This document shows, piece by piece, positions 40,984 through 51,688 of a DNA stretch of 58,444 nt. Source of the DNA: Nitrospirales bacterium (GTDB taxonomy: Bacteria > Nitrospirota > Nitrospiria > Nitrospirales > UBA8639); assembly GCA_012270585.1 (NCBI GenBank), contig JAAXIB010000078.1, positions 1 through 58,444 on the forward strand, given 5' to 3'. Each line of letters begins with the position of its first letter. The stretch's first letter is position 1. A program made the translations under genes and the position numbers. Below the pieces are notes generated by a model. The model searched no databases, was not told the DNA's origin, and saw only the letters and a program-made list of their open reading frames with translations.

Positions 40984-42075
40984 TTAACGTGCGTGATAAA
41001 ACGGAAGGGCCTGCACAACGCAGGGATGGCGTTGTCCGTTGACGTCCACGTGCAAGGCGGTGCCCGGAGCGGTAAAGTCCCGCAACGGAAACGCGAAAGC
41101 AAGGGTTTTGTTCAGGGTCGGGGAGTGAATCGCACTGCTGACCCACCCGACCTCTCGCTCTTCGCTGAACACTTTGGCATCGGGGAGGGGGATTGTTTTC
41201 GAATCAATCACCAGACCCACCAGCCGCCGCTTGACCGTGCCGTACGTGTCCATGCGCGCGACGACTTCCTGCCCGGGATAGCACCCCTTACTCAGGCTGA
41301 AGGCTTTCCCTTCGAGGTTGGCTTCGGGCGGCACGATCCGATCATTCAAATCCGGTCCCAATTTGGGAATACCCGCTTCGATGCGGAGGGATTCCCGTGC
41401 TTCCGTGCCGATGGCCCGTAGGGCAACGGTTTCACCGGCCTCCCACAATCGGCTCCAGGCCTGGTTCATGGCGTCATTCGGCATCAGAATTTCAACGTCG
41501 CGTTCACCGGTTTCCTGGGTGGCGGCAATCAGGACCGACTGCCCATTCAGGTCGTGGGTCAGGAAGGATCCCGGTTTCAGGTCGGTCACGTCGATCTCCA
41601 ACGCTTGCCGGATAAGGAGTGAGGCCTTGGGGCCGCTGACCAGAATAATGCTCCAGGTGTCCTCACAGTTCTTCATTCTGGCTTTAGTGCCGTAGAGAAG
41701 AAATTTGCGAAAGGTTTCATAGGTGACGGCCCCTGATTCACCCACATCTTCCACAAGCAGATATTCCTCAAGCCGATAGACCCGAAAATAGCTCAGCATC
41801 TTGCCTTTGTGCGACATGAAACTCGAATACAACCAGTCTCCGGACTGGAGCGGCAGGATGTCGTTACTGATAATACTTTGCAACCAGGTCACGCGATCCT
41901 CTCCCGTGACGAGCAGTGTTCCGCGATGGGAGAGATCGGCAATCCCCACGCCCTTCCTGACTGCGTGATGTTCGGCGACGGGGTCGCCATAATGGATTGG
42001 CATTTCCCACTCTCCGGCAGGACCGAAGTGGGCCCCCAGTTGATGATGGGTGGTATGAAGGGAAGACTGCTTCAT
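40984..42075 (-). CDS. ygfZ: Folate-binding YgfZ/GcvT-family protein
   Basis: 363 aa. GcvT-like folate-binding domain opening HHQLGAHFGPAGEWEMPIHY and ADLSHRGTLLVTGEDRVTWL. The YgfZ signature KGCYPGQEVVARMDTYGTVK is present with its cysteine. YgfZ (IbaG/GcvT-like) helps maintain or repair certain iron-sulfur enzymes in a folate-dependent way. That fits a genome region with IspH, NadA, ThiC and SdhB. Its start overlaps the upstream pseudo-receiver stop by 4 nt (42072-42075). Confidence 0.88.
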   Translation of the reverse strand: MKQSSLHTTHHQLGAHFGPAGEWEMPIHYGDPVAEHHAVRKGVGIADLSHRGTLLVTGEDRVTWLQSIISNDILPLQSGDWLYSSFMSHKGKMLSYFRVYRLEEYLLVEDVGESGAVTYETFRKFLLYGTKARMKNCEDTWSIILVSGPKASLLIRQALEIDVTDLKPGSFLTHDLNGQSVLIAATQETGERDVEILMPNDAMNQAWSRLWEAGETVALRAIGTEARESLRIEAGIPKLGPDLNDRIVPPEANLEGKAFSLSKGCYPGQEVVARMDTYGTVKRRLVGLVIDSKTIPLPDAKVFSEEREVGWVSSAIHSPTLNKTLAFAFPLRDFTAPGTALHVDVNGQRHPCVVQALPFYHAR

Positions 42076-42455
42076 GCCGGATCGGGTTGGGTCACTTCCT
42101 GGAGGAGGGCCAGGGTCCTGGCGGAAAATTCATTGCGTGAGACAATTTTGTCGATGCCGAGTTCCTTGGCCTGACGCCACGTGTCGACTTCTTCGTGATT
42201 GGCAAACGCCAGGACCGGAATGTGGTTCAAGGCCGCCTCGCGTTTAGCGGTCTTCAGCATGGTGGCGGCATCGAGCCCGGGGTCGTTCATGTTCAGCACA
42301 ATGGCCGTCGGGGCATGGGCCTTGGCCTTTTCAAGGATATCATCGGGAGACGTAATGCGCTTAAGTCCATAGCCGGCCGGTTTAAAGGCATCACGAATCT
42401 TCGTATAGAAAAAAATATCGGTCACACCCACGAGAACGATTTTTTCGTGTTCCAC
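42072..42455 (-). CDS. Degenerate response-regulator receiver (pseudo-receiver)
   Basis: 127 aa, the length of one CheY-like domain, with the right strand/helix pattern (KIVLVGVTDIFFYTKIRDAF, PTAIVLNMNDPGLDAATMLK, HIPVLAFANHEEVDTWRQAK). The phospho-acceptor aspartate appears replaced by Asn in IVLNMNDPG (family IVLLDLNMPG). The N-terminal acidic pair is reduced to one Asp, and the expected Lys after strand 5 is missing (IVSRNEF). It probably works by protein contact, not phosphorylation. Translationally coupled to ygfZ. Confidence 0.75.
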   Translation of the reverse strand: MEHEKIVLVGVTDIFFYTKIRDAFKPAGYGLKRITSPDDILEKAKAHAPTAIVLNMNDPGLDAATMLKTAKREAALNHIPVLAFANHEEVDTWRQAKELGIDKIVSRNEFSARTLALLQEVTQPDPA

Positions 42456-42600
42456 GAGTTACGCCTTTCTTGTGAAAACCGGTTAGCGAACAACGATCAG
42501 GAATCTCCCATGCAGACTGCCGTCTGCGCCCCAAGCGATGAAAAGGGGATGCTTCTCTCCAATTTACCTGTTCTCTCTTTTCGTCCCAATGCCCCCTTCC

Positions 42601-42640
42601 GTCATTCCCGACAGTTTTAATCGGGAATCCAGAGCCTTTT
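42601..42640. repeat. Palindromic repeat, family B
   Basis: GTCATTCCCGACAGTTTTAA then TCGGGAATCCAGAGCCTTTT, the best-preserved copy. Confidence 0.75.
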
Positions 42641-42667
42641 CCTTTTCCTCTGTTCCCGAGGAGACGG

Positions 42668-42699
42668 ACTCTGGATTCCTGCTTCCGCAGGAATGACCG
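42668..42699. repeat. Palindromic repeat, family B (reverse)
   Basis: ACTCTGGATTCCTGC-TTCC-GCAGGAATGACC, opposite to the previous copy, followed by the shared tail GGCTATTTTCATGCCAA (to about 42732). It forms a head-to-head pair with 42601-42640. Together they fill the gap between the pseudo-receiver and the TPR gene. Confidence 0.7.
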
Positions 42700-42734
42700 A
42701 TTGGGGGATGTCGCTGGCTATTTTCATGCCAATT

Positions 42735-43250
42735 TCAGTTCATTAAGGTAATGAGCCGCATCATCGCGCGCTTCGCAGGCGTATAGTTGGCATTGAGCGT
42801 CACGGCGGTTTTGTACGATTCGATGGCGCTCGCCCAGTCGCCTTTTCGTTCATAGATGCGCCCCAGGTTCATGTGCGGAAAGGCCGGACTTTCGTATCGT
42901 TTGGCTTTGGTGGCGCGTTCGAGCCAGGGGATCGCCTCATCCAACTGGTTCAATTGAATGAGATACGCCCCAATGTCATTATACGGATTTCCAAAGTCCG
43001 GATCCGTCCGGATGGCCCGATGACATTCTGCGATGGCTTCGTCCAATTGACCCATAAAGCTGTAGGTCCACCCGAGGAAGGTATACGCTTCGGCCGTCGG
43101 AAAGAAGTCAATGGAGTTCTGGTACAATTTGACGGCATCATCCAGCTTGCCGTTCATCTGGCATTCGTAGGCCTGCTGGAATAAATCCCACGCGGTCAGC
43201 TTGTCCTCTTCCCGCCCTTCACCCTGTTGAATAAAATTCTGTTGGTTCAT
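42735..43250 (-). CDS. TPR-repeat protein
   Basis: 171 aa, soluble, with at least three tandem tetratricopeptide repeats: AYECQMNGKLDDAVKLYQNS, AYTFLGWTYSFMGQLDEAIA and NPYNDIGAYLIQLNQLDEAI, then MNLGRIYERKGDWASAIESY. No signal peptide. A protein-interaction scaffold; partner unknown. It follows thi4 by 33 bp on the same strand and may be co-transcribed. Confidence 0.85.
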   Translation of the reverse strand: MNQQNFIQQGEGREEDKLTAWDLFQQAYECQMNGKLDDAVKLYQNSIDFFPTAEAYTFLGWTYSFMGQLDEAIAECHRAIRTDPDFGNPYNDIGAYLIQLNQLDEAIPWLERATKAKRYESPAFPHMNLGRIYERKGDWASAIESYKTAVTLNANYTPAKRAMMRLITLMN

Positions 43251-43283
43251 CGACTCCGGAAGTTGCGCGGTGAATGAAAACCC

Positions 43284-44084
43284 CTAATCGCCTTTCAGTT
43301 TGTGACGAACGAGGTCGGCTGCGCGTCTTCCCGACAACAGCATCGACCCGAACGCCGGGCCCATGCGGGGAGAACCATCGACGGCAGCCACGGCCAAACC
43401 GGTGACGAAACAGTTCGGGAAGACCTCACGGGTATTTTCTATAACCATGGCCTCGGAGCGTGCAACCCACATCGCCCCGTTGCCCGGGACCGTCTGATGC
43501 AGCCCGCGTTGGTTGAGCAATCCGACAATGACCGCGTCATGTCCGGTGGCATCGATCACGACTTTCGACTCAAGGGCGATCGGATCGACGTGGATAATAT
43601 CGTGTCCGGCCATCTCCACCGTCGTATTATTGACCACGACGCCTTCGAGCACGCCCTCGCCGCGAAGGATCAGGTCCACCACCCTGGTCAGGTTCAGCAC
43701 TTTCGCCCCGGCTTCGTACGCCGAGGCAATGAGGCGGGCAGTGGCATGGGGAGGGTCCACGATCCGCATGCCCGCGCAGTCCTTAACGGGTTTACATGGG
43801 ACGCCCATGCTCTCAAGGATGGCGTGGGCAGGTTCACACAGGGTGGCTTTATTCATGAGGTACCCGCCGGACCAGAACCCGCCGCCGAGCGCGAGACTCT
43901 GTTCGAGCAAGAGGGTTCGAAATCCTTGTGTCGCCAGGTCATGGGCGCAGACCAGACCGGACGGCCCACCGCCCACGATGATCACGTCACTTTCAATGAG
44001 TTGATCAAACTCTTTATAGAATTCGCGCGCGATGTGGCGAGTCACGTCCCGTTCACGAAGTGGCGCTGGCTGGAGATTGTCCAT
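43284..44084 (-). CDS. thi4: Thi4-type thiazole synthase (sulfide-using type)
   Basis: 266 aa from ATG at 44084, with AGGAA upstream. NAD/FAD-type nucleotide site VIIVGGGPSGLVCAHDLA, then GGGFWSGGYLMNKATLCEP, and the C-terminal GSPRMGPAFGSMLLSGRRAA. At the position of the sacrificial Cys of yeast THI4 there is His (DIIHVDPIAL). Family knowledge links this to the catalytic, sulfide-dependent archaeal-type enzyme. It makes the thiazole half of thiamine from NAD, glycine and sulfide. Downstream of thiC, so both halves of thiamine are made from one riboswitch-controlled region. Confidence 0.88.
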   Translation of the reverse strand: MDNLQPAPLRERDVTRHIAREFYKEFDQLIESDVIIVGGGPSGLVCAHDLATQGFRTLLLEQSLALGGGFWSGGYLMNKATLCEPAHAILESMGVPCKPVKDCAGMRIVDPPHATARLIASAYEAGAKVLNLTRVVDLILRGEGVLEGVVVNNTTVEMAGHDIIHVDPIALESKVVIDATGHDAVIVGLLNQRGLHQTVPGNGAMWVARSEAMVIENTREVFPNCFVTGLAVAAVDGSPRMGPAFGSMLLSGRRAADLVRHKLKGD

Positions 44085-44104
44085 GGCAGAAATTCCTATG
44101 TTGT

Positions 44105-44160
44105 CCTCTCCCTCACTTCTCCCCTCTCCCACCAAGGGAGAGGGGAGAAGTGAGGGGGGA
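44105..44160. repeat. Long perfect hairpin between thiC and thi4 (family A related)
   Basis: A perfect 21-bp inverted repeat (arms 44110-44130 and 44136-44156) with a 5-nt loop ACCAA. The core CCCTCTCCC/GGGAGAGGG is family A. As mRNA it would form a very stable hairpin between two genes of one operon, possibly lowering thi4 expression relative to thiC or protecting one transcript end. Confidence 0.75.
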
Positions 44161-44195
44161 TAAGAGACCGGGTCAAAGTGATAGCACTCCGTTGG

Positions 44196-46260
<2,065 letters not shown>

Positions 46261-46278
46261 CTATTGGTTGAGAAAAGA

Positions 46279-46307
46279 AATATACACCTTGCCTGTTTTC
46301 TTGTCAA
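46279..46307 (-). promoter_or_regulatory. Promoter of the thiC riboswitch transcript
   Basis: On the minus strand TTGACA (46307-46302), 17-bp spacer, TATATT (46284-46279). A near-consensus sigma70 promoter placed just upstream of the aptamer. Confidence 0.75.
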
Positions 46308-46315
46308 TCAACCTA

Positions 46316-46390
46316 TTGCGCAGGGCCTCGCCTCCAGGTGAAAGGGTGGATCATCCCTTCATTCTGTCAACGAATTAGTGAACATTTACA
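46316..46390. repeat. Solo IS end, second copy of 357-431
   Basis: 75 bp differing from 357-431 at three positions, in the same orientation. One difference changes the transposase ATG (CAT on the plus strand) to CAG, so no transposase can start here. Only the terminus plus about three codons remain. It lies between the thiC promoter and nadA. Confidence 0.8.
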
Positions 46391-46596
46391 GGGATGACAA
46401 GAAAAAACGCAAATACCAGGCGCCCAGTGGCCTCTCCGCAGTTGTAGCAGCGGCAAAGCCCGGGAGATGAGGCCTGAGCCGTCTGGAGAGGCCGTCATGA
46501 GAAGAAGGCGTCATGAGGCATATCCCAGCTTCTGAGTGGAGTTCCCACAGCGACCAAGCCCGTCAACTATTGTTGATAATTCACACAGGGGAACTG
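46391..46596. other. Intergenic stretch without a recognised feature
   Basis: Contains the interrupted inverted repeat GGCCTCTCC (46430-46438) / GGAGAGGCC (46482-46490), about 60 bp end to end, and the tandem-like GCGTCATGAG/CCGTCATGAG. No convincing gene. It may be other debris of the element whose end is at 46316-46390. Confidence 0.3.
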
Positions 46597-46624
46597 TTGC
46601 AGGATGTTTCATATCTGCTATAAT
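46597..46624 (+). promoter_or_regulatory. Promoter of nadA
   Basis: TTGCAG (46597-46602), 16-bp spacer, TATAAT (46619-46624) with an upstream TGC extended -10. Predicted 5' leader of about 75 nt. Confidence 0.65.
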
Positions 46625-46707
46625 TAAAAGTTTAGACCCGATATATACTTGACCATCGAGTGAAGAGGGCAGGCCATTGAGAATGATTGAGTCACGGAGG
46701 TGCGTGC

Positions 46708-47811
46708 GTGAATTCCGTTGAAACCGGGGCATTTCCCATCACCGATTATGAGTCGGTCCCGGCCGAAGAACTCTTTGACCGGACCAGGGCCGCCAAGAAG
46801 TCACTCGACGATCAGGTGCTGATCCTGGGGCACAACTACCAGCGGGACGAAGTCATCGTGCATGCCGACCTCAGGGGGGACTCCTTGTTGCTGTCCAAGT
46901 TGGCGGCGAAACGGTCGCAGCACCCCTACGTGGTCTTTTGCGGCGTCCACTTCATGGCGGAAACCGCCGATATTCTGAGCCGATCGAACCAGACCGTCAT
47001 TTTACCGGATTTGGCCGCGGGGTGTTCCATGGCGGATATGGCGGCCATTGAGCAGGTGGATCAGTGTTGGGAAGAACTGGGGCGCGTGCTGTCCGTGGAG
47101 GAGGACGTCATGCCGGCGGTGTACGTGAACTCTGCCGCGACCCTCAAAGCCTTTTGCGGGGAGCATGGGGGCATTACCTGTACGTCGTCCAATGCCAGGG
47201 CCGTCATGGAATGGTGCTGGGCGCGGAGAGAAAAAATCCTGTTCTTCCCGGACGAGCACCTTGGGCGTAACGTGGCCAATACCATGGGGTTTCTGCGAGA
47301 GCACATGATCGTCTGGGACCCGTACCTGCCTTACGGGGGGAACACGAAAGAGGCGATCCGAAAAGCCCGCCTGATTTTATGGAAGGGCCACTGCAGCGTC
47401 CATCAGATGTTTCAACCCGCACATGTGGAGTATTTTCGCAAGACCTATCCGGGCATTCGGGTCATCGTGCATCCGGAATGCCACGAAGACGTGGTCGGGC
47501 AAGCCGATGCGGTGGGGTCCACCGAGTCTATTATTCGGACGGTCAAACAGGCTCAACCGGGGACCCTGTGGGCCGTGGGGACGGAGTTGAATCTGGTCAA
47601 CCGGCTGAAACATGAAGAAACCGACAAGCAGGTGTTTTTCCTGTCCCCCACCGTGTGCCGTTGCGCGACCATGTTTCGGATCGATGCCCCTCACCTGTGT
47701 TGGAGCATGGAGAACCTCGCGCAAGGCTGTGTGGTGAATCAGATTTCCGTGCCGGTCGATGATAAGGTCCTGGCTCGGATTGCGCTCGATCGAATGATGG
47801 CGGTCAGCTAA
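46708..47811 (+). CDS. nadA: Quinolinate synthase NadA
   Basis: 367 aa from GTG at 46708, placed 7 nt after GGAGG. Three repeated Rossmann-like domains with cluster cysteines in DLAAGCSMADMA, VHPECHEDV and TVCRCATMFRIDA. Other signatures: ILGHNYQRDEVIVHADLRGD, VVFCGVHFMAETADIL, VYVNSAATLKAF, FFPDEHLGRNVANTMG. It condenses iminoaspartate with DHAP to quinolinate for NAD synthesis, using an oxygen-sensitive [4Fe-4S] cluster. NadB and NadC are not in the window. NAD is also the Thi4 substrate. Confidence 0.95.
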   Translation: MNSVETGAFPITDYESVPAEELFDRTRAAKKSLDDQVLILGHNYQRDEVIVHADLRGDSLLLSKLAAKRSQHPYVVFCGVHFMAETADILSRSNQTVILPDLAAGCSMADMAAIEQVDQCWEELGRVLSVEEDVMPAVYVNSAATLKAFCGEHGGITCTSSNARAVMEWCWARREKILFFPDEHLGRNVANTMGFLREHMIVWDPYLPYGGNTKEAIRKARLILWKGHCSVHQMFQPAHVEYFRKTYPGIRVIVHPECHEDVVGQADAVGSTESIIRTVKQAQPGTLWAVGTELNLVNRLKHEETDKQVFFLSPTVCRCATMFRIDAPHLCWSMENLAQGCVVNQISVPVDDKVLARIALDRMMAVS

Positions 47812-47833
47812 CGACCGGAGCTTGTCCGGGAAC

Positions 47834-47902
47834 TCACTCCCCCCTTGAGGGGGAGTCGGGGAGTCAAGGGCGCAGCCCGCCGACGAAGCGGTGGGGGGAA
47901 GA
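47834..47902. repeat. Palindromic repeat, family D
   Basis: CTCCCCCCTTGAGGGGGAGT CGGGGAGTCAAGGGCGCAGC, then CCGCCGACGAAGCGGTGGGG. Copy of 19647-19715. Confidence 0.75.
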
Positions 47903-48003
47903 AGCGAGAAGTCACGCCCACCCACCAGCGGGTGCTTGCTCGGACACGGCGGCTTCGGTCCTGCAAATTTTCTCCCCCGGATCAAGTCCGGGGCAAGTCT
48001 CAT

Positions 48004-48042
48004 GCCCCCTCACCCCAGCCCTCTCCCACGATGGGGAGAGGG
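48004..48042. repeat. Palindromic repeat, family A (reverse)
   Basis: CCCCCTCACCCCAGCCCTCT then CCCACGATGGGGAGAGGGG. It is followed by GGGAATGACCAATTCGGGGT and the tail GGCTATTTTCATGCCAA shared with family B loci at 6694 and 42714. Families A and B thus travel together here and at 54931-55000. Confidence 0.75.
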
Positions 48043-48106
48043 GGAATCGGGAATGACCAATTCGGGGTGTTGCGGGCTATTTTCATGCCAATGACAGAAG
48101 AAGACG

Positions 48107-50947
48107 ATGGACTATAAATCAACACTCAACCTGCCCCGGACGGCGTTTCCCATGAAAGGGAACCTGCCGAACCGCGAGCCGGAGTTCGTCGCCCGGTGGG
48201 TGAAGCAGGGGCTCTATCAACGCATTCAGGCATCACGGGCAGGCAAGCCGCTGTACGTCCTGCATGATGGCCCCCCGTATGCCAACGGCCATATTCACAT
48301 CGGCCACGCGCTCAATAAAATTCTCAAGGACATCATCGTCAAGTCCCGCACCATGGAAGGCATGCGGGTGCCCTACGTGCCGGGCTGGGATTGCCACGGG
48401 TTGCCCATCGAACACCAGGTCACGAAGCAACTCGGCGAGAAGAAGAAGGACATGAGCGCCACGGAATTGCGCCGGCAATGTCGCGAGTACGCGGACAAAT
48501 TCTGGAACATCCAGCGGGACGAGTTTCAACGGTTGGGCGTCCTGGGTGATTGGGAACGTCCCTACCTCACAATGGACAAAGCCTACGAGGCGACCATCAT
48601 TCGAGAGTTCGGAAAATTCGTGGAGCAGGGCGGGGTGTACAAAGGTCTGAAACCGGTGTTGTGGTGCACGCAGGATCAGACCGCCTTGGCCGAGGCCGAG
48701 GTGGAATACATGGACCACGTCTCTCCCTCCGTCTATGTGAAATTTCCGCTCGATGCGCCTGCCGGGGAACGGCGCGGCCTTGCCGGCCTCGAAGGACAGG
48801 TCTCCATCGTCATTTGGACGACGACGCCTTGGACGCTTCCGGCGAATCAGGCCGTCGCGATTCATCCCGAAATCGAGTATGCGTTCGTACGCGTTGGCGA
48901 CGAAGTCCTGGTCATGGCGGAAAAGCTGGTCGAGAAGGTGGGCAAAGACTGTGAGTTGAAAGATCCTGAGATCCTCGCCCGAAAAAAAGGCCATGACGGA
49001 TTCGAGGGCCTGCGCTGTCAACGACCCTTGAGCGACGGGCTTTCGCCGGTTCTGCTGGGTGACTTCGTGACCCTGGAACAGGGAACGGGGTGCGTACATA
49101 TCGCGCCGGGTCATGGGATGGACGACTATCTGATGGCATCGAAATATAACGCGCCCGGGCAGCGGCAGGTGCTCACGGAACCCCTGCAGGTCCTGGTGCC
49201 GGTCGATGATGACGGACGTTTTACAAACGAGGTCCGGACGTTTGCCGGGCAGCACGTCTTCAAAGCCGACCCGGCGATCGTGGAAACACTTCAGCAGATG
49301 GGCGTGTTGGTCGGCCACGGCTCATTGACCCATTCGTATCCTCATTGCTGGCGCTGCAAGAAGCCGGTGATCTTTCGCGCCACGCAGCAATGGTTCGTCT
49401 CCATGGACAAGGGCCGGTTGCGCGAGCGGGCGCTCGAAGAAATCGACCGCGTGCAATGGATCCCGGAGCGAGGACGCGACCGTATCTACGGCATGATCGA
49501 GAACCGGCCGGACTGGTGTTTGTCCCGTCAACGGATTTGGGGAACGCCGATTCCCGGATTCACCTGTGCGCAATGCCAGACCCCGTTGATCAACGCGCAG
49601 GTCATCGACCGGATTGCCGGCCTGGTGAGTGAGCATGGCTCGGACGTGTGGTTCCAACGGTCGGCGCGGGAATTACTCCCTGACGGAACAACCTGTGCGA
49701 CATGCGGAGCCACCGGATTCAACAAGGAACAGGATATCCTGGACGTGTGGTTGGAGTCGGGCGTAAGTCATGCCGCTGTGGTGAAACAGCAGGGCGAAGA
49801 CTGGTGGCCGGCGAGCTTGTACCTGGAAGGGTCGGACCAACACCGGGGTTGGTTCCACAGCGCGCTCCTGTCATCCGTGACCACGGACGGACGAGCGCCC
49901 TATCGGGCCGTACTCACCCACGGGTTCGTGGTCGATGGCCAGGGCAAGAAGATGTCCAAGTCAGCCGGGAACGTCGTGGCGCCGCAGGACGTGATCAAAC
50001 AGCACGGTGCGGAAATCCTGCGTTTGTGGGTCGCAGCCCAGGATTACCAGGAAGACCTGCGCATTTCATCGCAGATCCTCAAGCAATTGGTCGAGGCCTA
50101 CCGGAAAATCCGGAATACCTGCCGATACCTGCTCGGCAACATCTATGACTTCGACCCGCACAACCCGGCGCATCAGGTTGAGATCCCCCGATTGCCCGAG
50201 TTGGACCGGTGGGCCCTGCTGCGATTCAACAACCTCATCCGTCACGTCCGGCAAGGCTACGAGGAATTCGATTTCCGGCAGATCGTGCACGAACTGGACT
50301 ACTTCTGTTCCGTGGACATGAGTGCGACCTACCTGGATATTTTGAAGGACCGGCTCTACACCTTTCGAGCGGACTCACCCCTGCGACGGGGCTCGCAAAT
50401 GGTCCTGTTTCACATCGTCACGGGCCTGGCCCGACTCATGGCCCCCATCCTGAGCTTTACCGCGGAAGACGTGTGGGACGTCGTGCCGGGCAGAGAAACG
50501 TCCCCGGAGGACTCGGTCCACCTCTCGACCTTTCCCGAGCCCGTGGCATTACCCGACGAAGCGGAACTGGAAGCCAAATGGAAACAATTACTGGCCATAC
50601 GGACCGTGGTCCTTTCGGCGCTGGAACAGCAGCGACGGGAAAAAGTGATCGGCTCGTCGCTGGAAGCTCGCGTGGTACTGAACGCGGTCCCGGCCTTGCA
50701 CGGGTTTCTGCAAGCCCATGAAGAAGAGTTGCCGACCTTGTTCATCGTGTCCCAGGTTATCATCCGTCCCACTGAAAATCCGTCCGGTGAGAGACATCTG
50801 GAGAGTGATGAAGCGTTGGGCATGAGCGTGAACGTCGTCAAGGCGGAGGGAGAAAAATGTGAGCGCTGTTGGAATTATCGTGCCGCCGTGGGCGGCGTAC
50901 CCGAGCATCCGACGCTCTGTGTCCGGTGCATCGAGGCCGTGACGTGA
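48107..50947 (+). CDS. ileS: Isoleucyl-tRNA synthetase
   Basis: 946 aa. Class I signatures HIGH (GHIHIGHALNKILKD, near residue 61) and KMSKS (GKKMSKSAGN, near residue 614), with an editing domain between (VIWTTTPWTLPANQAVAIHP, HIAPGHGMDDY). The C-terminal zinc finger is CERCWNYRA...CVRCIEAV. Charges tRNA-Ile. The stop overlaps the lspA GTG (GTGA, 50944-50947); ileS-lspA is a classic pairing. Confidence 0.97.
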   Translation: MDYKSTLNLPRTAFPMKGNLPNREPEFVARWVKQGLYQRIQASRAGKPLYVLHDGPPYANGHIHIGHALNKILKDIIVKSRTMEGMRVPYVPGWDCHGLPIEHQVTKQLGEKKKDMSATELRRQCREYADKFWNIQRDEFQRLGVLGDWERPYLTMDKAYEATIIREFGKFVEQGGVYKGLKPVLWCTQDQTALAEAEVEYMDHVSPSVYVKFPLDAPAGERRGLAGLEGQVSIVIWTTTPWTLPANQAVAIHPEIEYAFVRVGDEVLVMAEKLVEKVGKDCELKDPEILARKKGHDGFEGLRCQRPLSDGLSPVLLGDFVTLEQGTGCVHIAPGHGMDDYLMASKYNAPGQRQVLTEPLQVLVPVDDDGRFTNEVRTFAGQHVFKADPAIVETLQQMGVLVGHGSLTHSYPHCWRCKKPVIFRATQQWFVSMDKGRLRERALEEIDRVQWIPERGRDRIYGMIENRPDWCLSRQRIWGTPIPGFTCAQCQTPLINAQVIDRIAGLVSEHGSDVWFQRSARELLPDGTTCATCGATGFNKEQDILDVWLESGVSHAAVVKQQGEDWWPASLYLEGSDQHRGWFHSALLSSVTTDGRAPYRAVLTHGFVVDGQGKKMSKSAGNVVAPQDVIKQHGAEILRLWVAAQDYQEDLRISSQILKQLVEAYRKIRNTCRYLLGNIYDFDPHNPAHQVEIPRLPELDRWALLRFNNLIRHVRQGYEEFDFRQIVHELDYFCSVDMSATYLDILKDRLYTFRADSPLRRGSQMVLFHIVTGLARLMAPILSFTAEDVWDVVPGRETSPEDSVHLSTFPEPVALPDEAELEAKWKQLLAIRTVVLSALEQQRREKVIGSSLEARVVLNAVPALHGFLQAHEEELPTLFIVSQVIIRPTENPSGERHLESDEALGMSVNVVKAEGEKCERCWNYRAAVGGVPEHPTLCVRCIEAVT

Positions 50948-51486
50948 ACCACGGATTCCAGCGGTGGGGCATCCTGCTTGGCGTGGGTTTCGTCATCGTG
51001 ATCCTGGATCAAATCACCAAGACCCTCGTCATGCACACCATGCACTTGCATGAATCGATCCCCGTCATCGCCGGGTTTTTCAATCTGACCTATATTCGGA
51101 ACCCCGGCGCGGCCTTCGGCATGTTTGCCACGACCAACAGCGCATTCCGGCTCATCTTTTTCGTGGGGACGTCCATCTTCGCCCTGGGGCTGTTGGGGAC
51201 GATTTTTTATCGCATGCACCCGGCGGACGTGTGGGGCCAATTGAGCGTCTCCGGCATTTTGGGAGGGGCGATCGGGAACCTTCTCGACCGGCTGCAATAC
51301 GGGGAAGTCGTGGACTTTCTCGACTTTTACATGGGAGGCTACCACTGGCCGGCATTCAACGTGGCGGACAGTGCCATCAGCGTGGGTGTCGTATCCCTGC
51401 TGATCCTGTTTGCGATGGATAAAAAAAGCGAACGTCCTGCTCCCGACGCGCCGGCAGAAGAAAGTACCCCGACCGGCAAAGAGTAA
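50944..51486 (+). CDS. lspA: Lipoprotein signal peptidase II
   Basis: 180 aa from GTG at 50944. Four predicted transmembrane helices; conserved YIRNPGAAFGMF, GGAIGNLLDRLQYGEVVDFL and FNVADSAI. The catalytic aspartates are Asp124 and Asp142. It cleaves prolipoprotein signals such as that of the BamD-like protein at 29808-30809. A short polar C-terminal tail (KKSERPAPDAPAEE) extends beyond the last helix. Confidence 0.95.
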   Translation: MNHGFQRWGILLGVGFVIVILDQITKTLVMHTMHLHESIPVIAGFFNLTYIRNPGAAFGMFATTNSAFRLIFFVGTSIFALGLLGTIFYRMHPADVWGQLSVSGILGGAIGNLLDRLQYGEVVDFLDFYMGGYHWPAFNVADSAISVGVVSLLILFAMDKKSERPAPDAPAEESTPTGKE

Positions 51487-51496
51487 GGGACAAGCC

Positions 51497-51640
51497 ATGA
51501 TCTGCGATCGCTGTGGCGAAATCACCGAAACCTACATGACCGAAGAACACGGCGAAATCTGCGAAGCCTGCCTGCAAGCCATCCAACAGGAAAACCGCCA
51601 GCAGTTCGGCCGCGCCCGCCCGCAGGGCCAGGACGGGTAA
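51497..51640 (+). CDS. Small zinc-ribbon protein
   Basis: 47 aa from ATG at 51497 with AAGGGA upstream, 10 bp after lspA. Two CxxC knuckles, MICDRCGEI and EICEACLQAI, form a likely zinc site, followed by a basic Gln/Arg-rich tail. Probably the last gene of the ileS-lspA operon. Function unknown. Confidence 0.7.
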   Translation: MICDRCGEITETYMTEEHGEICEACLQAIQQENRQQFGRARPQGQDG

Positions 51641-51647
51641 GCCCCAT

Positions 51648-51676
51648 AGGTCGGGTTAGCGAAGCGTAACCCGACA
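51648..51676. repeat. Palindromic repeat, family C
   Basis: AGGTCGGGTTAGCGAAGCG then TAACCCGAC; same as 37510-37535. Confidence 0.75.
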
Positions 51677-51688
51677 CCCTCCTGACTC

